A stretch of DNA of 64,000 nt from an uncultured Alphaproteobacteria bacterium (GTDB lineage: Bacteria; Pseudomonadota; Alphaproteobacteria; Rhodobacterales; Rhodobacteraceae). The stretch is from contig CACHDI010000006.1 of the NCBI GenBank assembly GCA_902578545.1, positions 1 through 64,000 of the forward strand. Direction: 5' to 3'. The notes under the pieces were generated by a model. It saw only the letters and a list, made by a program, of their open reading frames with translations. It was not told where the DNA came from and ran no database searches. Each line of letters starts with the position of its first letter. Within the stretch, counting starts at the first letter, position 1. This document shows, piece after piece, positions 35,830 through 43,500 of this stretch. A program made the position numbers and the translations under genes.

Positions 35830-37547
35830 TAATTTAATTGATTTAAAATAACATTTGATAGCTGATGAGCATTAGCTCGAGGGAGAAGTAAATATTTCCC
35901 TTGTAATTTTTGAGCTAAATCTTTTGCAGTTTCAGATTCTCTCTGAGATGTATCAATCACAATTGTTTTTAATTTATTTAATATAAATAATTTTGAAACT
36001 TTAGCACTATCATCTAAAGCAGATGCTCTTCCATTTTCACCTTTCAAATCAACATTGGCTTTACCGTCTGTTAAAATAACGTTAATAGGCGTGAATCCTT
36101 TTTGGGAATAATCAATAGATAATTTTAATGTTGACATTAATCCCAATGCTAAAGGTGTTCCTCCTCCCCCAGGAAGAGAACCTAAAACTCGTTTCGTTTT
36201 ACTCAGAGATCTTGTTGGAGTTAATAAAGTTTCAGCACTTTCACCTCTAAAAGATATTAGTGCTACTAAATCTCTTGAAGAATAGGCATTAGAAAGAAGT
36301 AATTCTACAGCCCCTTTTGCTTCCGCAAGTCTTCCTACTGCTAATGAACCTGATGCATCGACTGTAAAAATAATAACTCGATTTTTTAAATCCTTGAATT
36401 TTTTTATTTGTATATCAGAAGTTCTAAATTCAATTTTTAAATTATCTCTTATCGTCGATATTTCTTTTCTGACTAATTGCCAAGGTGCTGCTGATTTTAA
36501 TGTTCCTATAAAATCTAATTTGTTCCTTCCATTAGGAATTCCGTTTATAGAAGGAAGTGGACGTCCACGTTGGAAAGAGATTTTGCTTTGACCACTTCCT
36601 GATTTATTAGTGAAGGATTTATTGATCTCTTTTCCATGAACTATTTTTTCTAAAATATTTGATGGTAAATTTGTTTTTACAGCATCTAGTAGTAATTCAA
36701 TAGGAATATCATAGGTTTGTTTTTTATTTTCTAATTTTTCTTTACTATTTTCTTTTTTTTGCTGATTTTTTTCGAGATCATGCTCAGGAGTTTCAGGAAG
36801 GTGTTTTATTTTATGTGAAATTGTTAAACTTAAACTTTCAATTAAGTCTTTTTCCTCAACGGTATTTACTCCTCTAAGTGCTGCTAACGCACATGCAACT
36901 TTTATGGTAAAATAAGGTGTCCTCATACTAGTTATACCAGTTGAAGATGTTATTTCAAAAAGATATTTATAAATAAATTCAGGTACTTTTATTTTATCCA
37001 AAAGAAACTTTGCATTAGAAATATTATATCTTTTTATTTTTAAATTCTTTATTTTTTCTAATGGAATTGTATTAAGATCAATATAAAAACAAATTCTTTC
37101 TTTAAGACAATTAGGAACGTCCTCATCCTCTATTCCTTCATCAATCACTAACATTAAAAAGTTTGGTTTAGCATCCATTTTTTGTGCAAAAATTCCTGCT
37201 ACACTTGTGTCTAATCTCTCACCCATCATTAATTTGAATGTCTTTGGCTTACCTTCAAAAATACTTTTTGTGTGGATAAGTTTTCCTAATCTAAGGGTTT
37301 CAGAAAAATCTATCCCGCCATGAAGTTTCGAGTCCGCAATTTCAGGATATATTTTTTTTAAAGGAAATTTATTTAACTTTTTTTCTATAAGTTTAATTGC
37401 GATCCTTCTGGTTTCGCTATGTCGTGATTTTATTATTAAACCACCTAAATCAAAAGGAATTAATCGTAAAACTGTTATTATTTTTTCAAGGTTATATAAT
37501 GAATTTTCAATATAATCCTTATTACTAAAATTTGAATTGTCTTTTAT
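35829..37547 (-). CDS. bchD: magnesium chelatase subunit D, apparent ATA start
   Basis: The frame, read from 37547, gives 572 residues, close to other BchD proteins. The first in-frame ATG (37229) would delete 106 residues, although the upstream frame shows clear BchD N-terminal sequence (LIPFDLGGLIIKSR, then HGGIDFSETLRLGK). There is no in-frame ATG, GTG or TTG before that; ATA 37547 sits 5 nt after a perfect AAGGAGG. Domains: degenerate AAA+ region, acidic/Lys-rich linker (about 280-310), VWA/MIDAS domain with DASGSLAVGR. It scaffolds the BchI hexamer in ATP-driven Mg2+ insertion. Confidence 0.9.
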   Translation of the reverse strand: MKDNSNFSNKDYIENSLYNLEKIITVLRLIPFDLGGLIIKSRHSETRRIAIKLIEKKLNKFPLKKIYPEIADSKLHGGIDFSETLRLGKLIHTKSIFEGKPKTFKLMMGERLDTSVAGIFAQKMDAKPNFLMLVIDEGIEDEDVPNCLKERICFYIDLNTIPLEKIKNLKIKRYNISNAKFLLDKIKVPEFIYKYLFEITSSTGITSMRTPYFTIKVACALAALRGVNTVEEKDLIESLSLTISHKIKHLPETPEHDLEKNQQKKENSKEKLENKKQTYDIPIELLLDAVKTNLPSNILEKIVHGKEINKSFTNKSGSGQSKISFQRGRPLPSINGIPNGRNKLDFIGTLKSAAPWQLVRKEISTIRDNLKIEFRTSDIQIKKFKDLKNRVIIFTVDASGSLAVGRLAEAKGAVELLLSNAYSSRDLVALISFRGESAETLLTPTRSLSKTKRVLGSLPGGGGTPLALGLMSTLKLSIDYSQKGFTPINVILTDGKANVDLKGENGRASALDDSAKVSKLFILNKLKTIVIDTSQRESETAKDLAQKLQGKYLLLPRANAHQLSNVILNQLN

Positions 37548-37549
37548 TT

Positions 37550-37582
37550 TTACCTCCTTAAAGTCTTTATTTCAAAAATCAT
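37550..37582 (-). other. 10-codon mini-ORF bridging bchI and bchD
   Basis: ATG 37582 overlaps the bchI stop (ATGA). The frame reads MIFEIKTLRR and stops at TAA 37552-37550, so its last codons are the bchD Shine-Dalgarno itself and its stop is two bases before the inferred bchD ATA. This looks like a stop-restart device that hands ribosomes from bchI to bchD; no independent peptide function is proposed. Confidence 0.5.
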
Positions 37583-38586
37583 TTTCCCAATACTTCTTCA
37601 ATTGTTCTTTCAACTCTAATATTTGATCCAACATCATCTAATGGATCTTTCCTAAGTCTATGTGCCATGCAGATTGGAGCAACTTTTTTTAAATGTGAAA
37701 TTTCAACATTATCTTTATTTTCAAAAGAGGCTTGTGCTTTTGAAGTTCTTAATAAAGTTAATTCTCCTCTTAATCCGTCTGAACCTAGGGCAAGACATAA
37801 TTTTGCACAATTTTCTAAAATATTATTTGATACTTTTATGTTAGTAAGTTTTTTTCGTGCTCTGAGAATTTTTCTTCTTAATTTAGTATCTTCATTTTTC
37901 CAAAAAACAAAAAAATCTGAATCTTTATCATCAAACTTGGATCTTCTTTTAATTACTTCCATTCTCTCTTCTAATTGATTAGGGGATTTTACTTCAACTG
38001 ACAAACCAAAGCGATCAAGAAGCTGTGGTCTTAATTCTCCTTCTTCTGGGTTTCCTGAACCAATTAGTACAAATTTTGAATCGTGTTTTACTGATAATCC
38101 TTCTCTTTCAATTAAGTTTTCTCCAGATACTGCAACATCTAATAAAAGATCTACTATATGATCCTCCAGCAAATTCACTTCATCTATGTAGAGATATCCT
38201 CTATTGGCATGTGCAAGTAACCCTGGTTCAAAGCTTTTTTTACCTTCACTTAAAGCAACTTCCAAATTTAGAGATCCAACTACCCTATCTTCGGTTGAGC
38301 CAAGTGGTAAATCTATGATAGGTGTTGGTTTTTTTTCAAATTTTTTAGGGGAATTTTTACAATAGGAGCAATTATCACTCAGATTTTCACAATTATAAGG
38401 ACAGCCTTTTACAACATTTATTTCGGGTAAAAGCGCCGCCAGTGATCGAACAATTGTTGATTTTCCAGTACCTCGTTCTCCAAAAACTAAAACTCCACCT
38501 ATTAATGGATCGATAGCTGTAAGAATTAAAGCTTGTTTCATAGTTTTCTGTCCAACTATAGCAGAGAATGGATAATCTAAATTCAT
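37579..38586 (-). CDS. bchI: magnesium chelatase ATPase subunit I
   Basis: The product has 335 residues from ATG 38586, which is preceded by ATAGGAATAAA; starting at the upstream ATG 38628 would add 14 residues and overlap crtA. The protein then begins MNLDYPFSAIVGQ like other BchI. It has Walker A GERGTGKST, a four-cysteine zinc-like loop (CPYNCENLSDNCSYC region), Walker B YIDEVNLL and sensor/arginine motifs. The AAA+ motor drives Mg chelation with BchD and BchH. It lies 17 bp after crtA. Confidence 0.95.
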   Translation of the reverse strand: MNLDYPFSAIVGQKTMKQALILTAIDPLIGGVLVFGERGTGKSTIVRSLAALLPEINVVKGCPYNCENLSDNCSYCKNSPKKFEKKPTPIIDLPLGSTEDRVVGSLNLEVALSEGKKSFEPGLLAHANRGYLYIDEVNLLEDHIVDLLLDVAVSGENLIEREGLSVKHDSKFVLIGSGNPEEGELRPQLLDRFGLSVEVKSPNQLEERMEVIKRRSKFDDKDSDFFVFWKNEDTKLRRKILRARKKLTNIKVSNNILENCAKLCLALGSDGLRGELTLLRTSKAQASFENKDNVEISHLKKVAPICMAHRLRKDPLDDVGSNIRVERTIEEVLGK

Positions 38587-38603
38587 TTTATTCCTATAAT
38601 AAT

Positions 38604-39311
38604 TTATATCACTGATTTGCCACACCATTTTCCAATGGCTTTTATTACTTCAAACCTTGCATATAATTCTTCAGAAAACCAGTTTCCTTCTCTAACTGAT
38701 TTTATTGCTTTTGCATGGGGCCCGTCTTTTCTAGCAAAATCAGCCATTGTTTTTGCATTAGGCCAAATTGAAAAGGTTACTTGGTGAAACCAAGGAATTT
38801 CTCCTAAGCCCATTTTAAATAAAACATTTTTATCATTACCTATCACTTTTGAAATTGCAGGTACTTTAGACCAAAATTTTAGCATTATTTTTGGTTTTAT
38901 TGTTGCTCTAGTTAATGCGGCCAACATATGATCTTTTTTCTTGAATTCGTTTTTATTGGGTTTAAATGGGTTAGTTTTATCCCAATAACCTTTGCTTGAA
39001 ATTGGAGAAAGGAAAACAGTCCAGTTTTCAATGGAGTGGGTTCTATAATTCTCATATATTTTTCTTTCTTCAATATTATTTTCGGCTTCTCCTAAATTAT
39101 TCCAAACACTTAAGATAGCATAGACACTGGTATTTGGATAAGGAGTAAATCCTTCTCCTATTCCAGAACCAAATAATTTGAAGAAAGAGATTTGTTTTAT
39201 TTTTTTCAATTTTTTCCTTGCAAAACCCATTTGGCTAAAAGCCCATAGTTTTTGAAATACTCCTTCAAATCTAAAAAAACTTATTGCTACGATTTGTTCA
39301 TTTTGTTTCAA
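38604..39311 (-). CDS. crtA: spheroidene monooxygenase
   Basis: The 235-residue protein fits CrtA: GFARKKLKK and FKLFGSGIGEGFTPYPN early, ALTRATIKP in the middle, and REGNWFSEELYARFEV at the C terminus. It adds a keto group to spheroidene using O2, yielding spheroidenone, the quenching carotenoid of aerobically grown purple bacteria. It is first gene of crtA-bchI-bchD-bchO-fccA-fccB and divergent from crtI over 102 bp carrying a PpsR-type site. Confidence 0.95.
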   Translation of the reverse strand: MKQNEQIVAISFFRFEGVFQKLWAFSQMGFARKKLKKIKQISFFKLFGSGIGEGFTPYPNTSVYAILSVWNNLGEAENNIEERKIYENYRTHSIENWTVFLSPISSKGYWDKTNPFKPNKNEFKKKDHMLAALTRATIKPKIMLKFWSKVPAISKVIGNDKNVLFKMGLGEIPWFHQVTFSIWPNAKTMADFARKDGPHAKAIKSVREGNWFSEELYARFEVIKAIGKWCGKSVI

Positions 39312-39380
39312 AACTTATCCAATTAAATGTTAATAATTTTATTAAACTTTCTTTTACAAACAAGCATTCATTTAATATGT

Positions 39381-39398
39381 TGTCAAATTTTTCTGACA
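39381..39398. promoter_or_regulatory. PpsR/CrtJ-type operator in the crtA-crtI promoter region
   Basis: TGTCA-N8-TGACA is a perfect TGT-N12-ACA palindrome with extended CA/TG symmetry, lying in the 102-bp divergent gap between crtA and crtI. It is the known target shape of the PpsR/CrtJ repressor, whose gene is in this window. Confidence 0.8.
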
Positions 39399-39413
39399 TG
39401 ATAAGTTTATTAC

Positions 39414-41015
39414 ATGTTAAAAAGATCTGACAATAGTGATTTTGACTTTCCAAAATCTTCTGAAACTTTATTAAAGAAAGCTATAGTTATCGGAGCTGGG
39501 TTTGGTGGATTAGCCGCAGCAATGCGATTGGGATCTAAAGGGTATAAAGTTTCTGTATTTGATAAATTGAATAGTCTTGGTGGTAGGGGTACTTCATTAA
39601 ATCAAAATGGATATCGATTTGATTTAGGTCCAACTATTGTAACGTTGCCAAATATGTTCAGATCTCTTTGGAATGATTGTGGTAGAGATTTTGATAAAGA
39701 TGTAAAGCTTAAACCTCTTGACCCTTTTTATAAAATTAAATTCCCAGACAATTCAGAATTTTTTGCCTCTAACGACTCCGACAAGATGAAAAAACAAATA
39801 AAGTCGTTATTTCCTAATGATCTAGGTGGTTATGAAAAATTTATGAGAGAATCAAAAATCAGATATGACATAGCCTTTTCAGATGAAAAAAGTATTGGAA
39901 GGGTATCAATGCATAAGCTTTGGGACACACTAAAAGTTCTTCCTTTATTTGGCTTGTTGAGAGCAGACAGATCAGTATATCAAATGGCTGCAGCGAGAGT
40001 AAAAGATTCTAGGCTTAGATTTGCATTAAGTTTTCATCCATTATTTGTTGGAGGTGATCCATTTAATGTAACATCCATGTGGGGATTAGTAAGTCATATT
40101 GAAAAAGTCTATGGAGTGCACTGCGCTATTGGAGGATTTAGTGCTATTGCTAAGGCTATGGGTAGGATAATTTTAGAACAGGGTGGTAGTATTCATTTAA
40201 ATTCTGAGGTTAAAGAAATAACTTATAATAGGAAAAATGTTACTGGAATTAAATTAAAAGATAATCGAAGTTTTGAAGCAAACATTATAATTTCCAATTC
40301 AGACCCATCATACACATATAACGAACTTTTAAAGAAAAAAGAAAAAAAAAGATGGACCCCAAAAAAATTGAAAAACAAAAAATGGTCAATGGGATTATTT
40401 GTTTGGCATTTTGGTACAAAAAATACAAAAAATATGTGGCCAGATGTTGGTCATCATACAATTTTACATGGGCCAAGATATTCAGGCCATGTGAAAGACA
40501 TCTTTATAAATGGTGTTTTGTCTGAAGATATGAGTCTTTATATTCATCGACCCTCTGTCACGGACCAAACATGTGCTCCTGAAAATTGTGATACTTTTTA
40601 TGTTTTGTCGTGCGTTCCACACTTAGGGCATTCTAATCCAGTAATATGGGAAAAAGAAAAAGAAAAATATTTAAAAAAAGTAGCACAATTTTTGGATAAT
40701 AGATTACTTCCAGGGTTTCAAAAAACAATAGTTGAAAGCCATGTAATGACTCCAAATGATTTTGGGAAAAATTATTTAAGCCCAATGGGCACAGGATTTT
40801 CAATTGAGCCTAGAATGTTTCAAAGCGCTTGGTTTAGGCCACATAATATATCTGAAGAAATTGAAGGACTTTATTTAGTTGGAGCTGGAACTCATCCTGG
40901 TCCTGGAGTTCCAGGTGTAATTGCCTCAGCTGAAATTATAGCTAAAGAAATTAAAGATGCTAAGCAATACCAAAAGGAAAAAAATAATTTTTATGAAAAA
41001 ATAGATGCAAGGTGA
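39414..41015 (+). CDS. crtI: phytoene desaturase (CrtI type)
   Basis: The 533-residue protein has the FAD loop VIGAGFGGLAAAMRL (26-40), FDKLNSLGGRGTS, GPTIVTLP and the C-terminal carotenoid desaturase signature YLVGAGTHPGPGVPGV. It converts phytoene to neurosporene or lycopene; purple-bacterial spheroidene-makers use a three-step enzyme, which sequence alone cannot confirm. crtB follows after 6 bp. Confidence 0.96.
   Translation: MLKRSDNSDFDFPKSSETLLKKAIVIGAGFGGLAAAMRLGSKGYKVSVFDKLNSLGGRGTSLNQNGYRFDLGPTIVTLPNMFRSLWNDCGRDFDKDVKLKPLDPFYKIKFPDNSEFFASNDSDKMKKQIKSLFPNDLGGYEKFMRESKIRYDIAFSDEKSIGRVSMHKLWDTLKVLPLFGLLRADRSVYQMAAARVKDSRLRFALSFHPLFVGGDPFNVTSMWGLVSHIEKVYGVHCAIGGFSAIAKAMGRIILEQGGSIHLNSEVKEITYNRKNVTGIKLKDNRSFEANIIISNSDPSYTYNELLKKKEKKRWTPKKLKNKKWSMGLFVWHFGTKNTKNMWPDVGHHTILHGPRYSGHVKDIFINGVLSEDMSLYIHRPSVTDQTCAPENCDTFYVLSCVPHLGHSNPVIWEKEKEKYLKKVAQFLDNRLLPGFQKTIVESHVMTPNDFGKNYLSPMGTGFSIEPRMFQSAWFRPHNISEEIEGLYLVGAGTHPGPGVPGVIASAEIIAKEIKDAKQYQKEKNNFYEKIDAR
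39415..39432. promoter_or_regulatory. second TGT-N12-ACA match overlapping the crtI start
   Basis: TGT at 39415-39417 and ACA at 39430-39432 are separated by 12 bp, 16 bp after the first palindrome and inside the first codons of crtI. The inner bases are less symmetric (TGTTA...TGACA), so it could be chance; PpsR sites often come in pairs, which is why it is listed. Confidence 0.4.
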
Positions 41016-41021
41016 AATCAA

Positions 41022-42047
41022 ATGAAAATTGATAGTTATGATTTAGAGGAATGCAAATTACTGATAAAGGAGGGATCACATTCATTTTATGCTGCTTCAA
41101 AACTATTACCTAAATATGTACGAGACCCCGCCATAGTATTATATGCGTTTTGTAGAATTGCAGATGATGTTGTAGATAAAGAAACTAAAATTAAAAATCC
41201 AGCTCAGGATCTAAAGAAAAGGTTAAACCAAGTCTACAGTGGTCAACCTAGAAATTCTAGTACTGATAGAGCTTTTGCGGCTCTAGTTAAAAGCTATGAC
41301 CTTCCAAAACAATTACCTTTAGCTTTAATTGAAGGACTTAAGTGGGATCAGGATGGTAGAAGGTTTAGGAATTTATCTGAGTTATATAGTTATTGTGCTA
41401 GAGTAGCTTCTTCAGTTGGAGTAATGATGTGTATTTTAATGAATGTAAGGGATGAAGATGCACTTGCAAGAGCTTGTGATCTTGGCATAGCAATGCAGCT
41501 CACAAATATAGCAAGAGACATAGGAGAAGATGCTAGAAATAATAGAATTTATATTCCAACAGAATGGATGGATCAAAGTAATATATCAATTGAGGATTTC
41601 TTGGAAAATCCAGAAAACTTTCCTGAAGTAAGTTCTTTTGTAAAACAACTATTAAATAGAGCTGATTATTTTTATAAAAGGGCAGGAGCAGGATATTTTT
41701 CATTACCAAAGGAATGTAGGCCAGGAATTTTTTCAGCCGGAAAAATTTATTCTAAAATAGGTAAGCATATTGCAGCTTCTAATTATGATAGTATAAATAA
41801 CAGGGCTTACACTACGACCTTTGAAAAATTTTTAATGCTTATTTCTTCAATAGGAAACTCTGCATTAACAACAGTTATGCCTGTACCATCAACAATTCAT
41901 GCCTCTGCTATACCGGAGGTGGATTTTTTAGTAAGTTCCGTAAAACAACCAAAAGAAAGTAAAAAGTCTTTTAAAGAAAGGTCTAGTAAATTTATAAATT
42001 TACTTTTTGATTTAGAGCAAAAAGATCGAGCTCTTGCAGGAATTTAA
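41022..42047 (+). CDS. crtB: phytoene synthase
   Basis: The 341-residue protein has DDVVD at 48-52 and LTNIARDIGEDARNNRIYIP as the second aspartate-rich site, both Mg-diphosphate binding motifs. It joins two geranylgeranyl-PP to phytoene, the first carotenoid step. It sits in crtI-crtB-tspO, the standard Rhodobacter order. Confidence 0.96.
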   Translation: MKIDSYDLEECKLLIKEGSHSFYAASKLLPKYVRDPAIVLYAFCRIADDVVDKETKIKNPAQDLKKRLNQVYSGQPRNSSTDRAFAALVKSYDLPKQLPLALIEGLKWDQDGRRFRNLSELYSYCARVASSVGVMMCILMNVRDEDALARACDLGIAMQLTNIARDIGEDARNNRIYIPTEWMDQSNISIEDFLENPENFPEVSSFVKQLLNRADYFYKRAGAGYFSLPKECRPGIFSAGKIYSKIGKHIAASNYDSINNRAYTTTFEKFLMLISSIGNSALTTVMPVPSTIHASAIPEVDFLVSSVKQPKESKKSFKERSSKFINLLFDLEQKDRALAGI

Positions 42048-42078
42048 ATTATCAAATAAGCATCAAGAGAATTAATTA

Positions 42079-42531
42079 ATGGATTGGCTTACATTTGCTT
42101 TATTTTTTTTGACTTGTTGTGTAGCTGCATCTACAGGTGCATTATTTCCTCCAAATGAATGGTATAAAAATTTAGATAAACCATCTTGGAATCCTCCTAA
42201 TTGGTTATTTCCAATAGCATGGTCAATCCTTTACATTGTTATTGCTTATGTTGGAATGAGGATTTCAAGCATTGCAGGTTCAAAAAATTTTTTAATTGCT
42301 CTATGGGCTTTGCAAATCACCTTAAATACTATCTGGACACCCATTTTTTTTGGTTTAAATGATATTAAATTAGCAATGAAATTTATGGTGGGACTTTGGT
42401 TATCAGTATTATTAATGGTAATAACTTATTGGTTTTCAGATCCACTATCATCAATTTTGATATTCCCATATTTTATTTGGGTAAGTTTTGCAGCTGCTTT
42501 AAATTTTCGAATAATGCAATTAAATAATTAA
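42079..42531 (+). CDS. tspO: tryptophan-rich sensory protein TspO (CrtK)
   Basis: The 150-residue, five-helix protein has the conserved NEWYKNLDKPSWNPPNW region and WSILYIVIAYVG. In Rhodobacter TspO binds porphyrins and modulates photosynthesis gene expression in response to oxygen. It lies at its usual place behind crtB; it is convergent with crtC with a 9-bp gap. Confidence 0.95.
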   Translation: MDWLTFALFFLTCCVAASTGALFPPNEWYKNLDKPSWNPPNWLFPIAWSILYIVIAYVGMRISSIAGSKNFLIALWALQITLNTIWTPIFFGLNDIKLAMKFMVGLWLSVLLMVITYWFSDPLSSILIFPYFIWVSFAAALNFRIMQLNN

Positions 42532-42540
42532 ATTTTTAAA

Positions 42541-43500
42541 TCACCAATTATATCTTGGAGCTTTCACAGCCAGCATTGGTTTTAGGAATGGACTTGAAAA
42601 ACGATTAAGATCCAGTGCTTCATGAACACCTATACTTTTTTCACCAAATATCGAAGTTTGAACTCCAGCTCTTGTATAAAAAGGTGTATCAAGCATATGT
42701 TTAATTTGTTTTGGTTTAAAATTAAAATCTGACCTAGTTTCTCTTTTAACCAGCCATAAAGATCTTGATAAATTAGCTTTATCTGGAGGATTTAAAATTT
42801 TTTCTATTCCTCCATTGTTTTTAAATAAAAGAGCAATATTTACATCCTTTTCTTTTCTTGGAATTGCGTCATAAAAAGTATAACTACCTTTATCAGTCGG
42901 AAATCTTCCCCAAGTCCAATAAGAAAAATCTTTTTCTAGGGCGTTAGAACCAAAATTTGCGTCAAAATATCCATGACCTTCCCATTGCCAACCAGGTTTA
43001 TTGATATCAACTTCAATTTTTGAGATGGGAGAAAAGGGACGCCAAACATGGCTATTATCTGATAATAAATTACACTCTATTTCTGATATAAACTTAGGAA
43101 TTATTTTAACTGTCCCCTTTACATTATCAAAATGAGGAATGGAATATTCATCAAAATTTATAATTAAATGATCTTTGTTCCAATTAAATGAACTTGGTCC
43201 AACTTTGAGCATATTTTGAGTTCTTTTAAGTTTTTGTTTCCCTCTTTCGGTCATAGTCCATCTCCAGCCTTTTCCATACATGGCTACATTTATACAAACA
43301 TGATTTTGGGGGTCTTTTCTTTTGCTCCAGTAGTACCACGGCGAAAATACAGAGCCAATAAATCCGATTATTGATATCGCTCTATTTCCGTCATTTGAAA
43401 TACCGTCAACATACCACCATGCATATCCGTTTGGTTTTACATCTATGTCAAACTTAGGTCTTTCAATATCATTTCTGCCGCATGCTTTCCTGATAGGCAT
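42541..43500 (-). CDS. crtC: hydroxyneurosporene synthase (carotenoid 1,2-hydratase)
   Basis: The product has 319 residues from ATG 43500. The frame stays open to 43746, but that part only shadows crtD. The protein has YAWWYVDGISNDG, IGFIGSVFSPWYYW and HGYFDANFGS, all CrtC features. It adds water to the psi end of neurosporene or lycopene. The chosen start makes a 58-bp overlap with the end of crtD; no ATG, GTG or TTG lies between it and the conserved YAWWYVD block. Confidence 0.9.
   Translation of the reverse strand: MPIRKACGRNDIERPKFDIDVKPNGYAWWYVDGISNDGNRAISIIGFIGSVFSPWYYWSKRKDPQNHVCINVAMYGKGWRWTMTERGKQKLKRTQNMLKVGPSSFNWNKDHLIINFDEYSIPHFDNVKGTVKIIPKFISEIECNLLSDNSHVWRPFSPISKIEVDINKPGWQWEGHGYFDANFGSNALEKDFSYWTWGRFPTDKGSYTFYDAIPRKEKDVNIALLFKNNGGIEKILNPPDKANLSRSLWLVKRETRSDFNFKPKQIKHMLDTPFYTRAGVQTSIFGEKSIGVHEALDLNRFSSPFLKPMLAVKAPRYNW

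Noticed and set aside
35829-37229. BchD as a 466-residue protein from ATG 37229
   Set aside because: Recognisable BchD sequence continues about 100 residues further upstream in the same frame, so this would be an N-terminal truncation.
37550-37582. Programmed frameshift joining the mini-ORF to bchD
   Set aside because: AGG AGG would need a -1 slip and there is no slippery heptamer or downstream stem; reinitiation explains the layout more simply, so it is mentioned only as an alternative.
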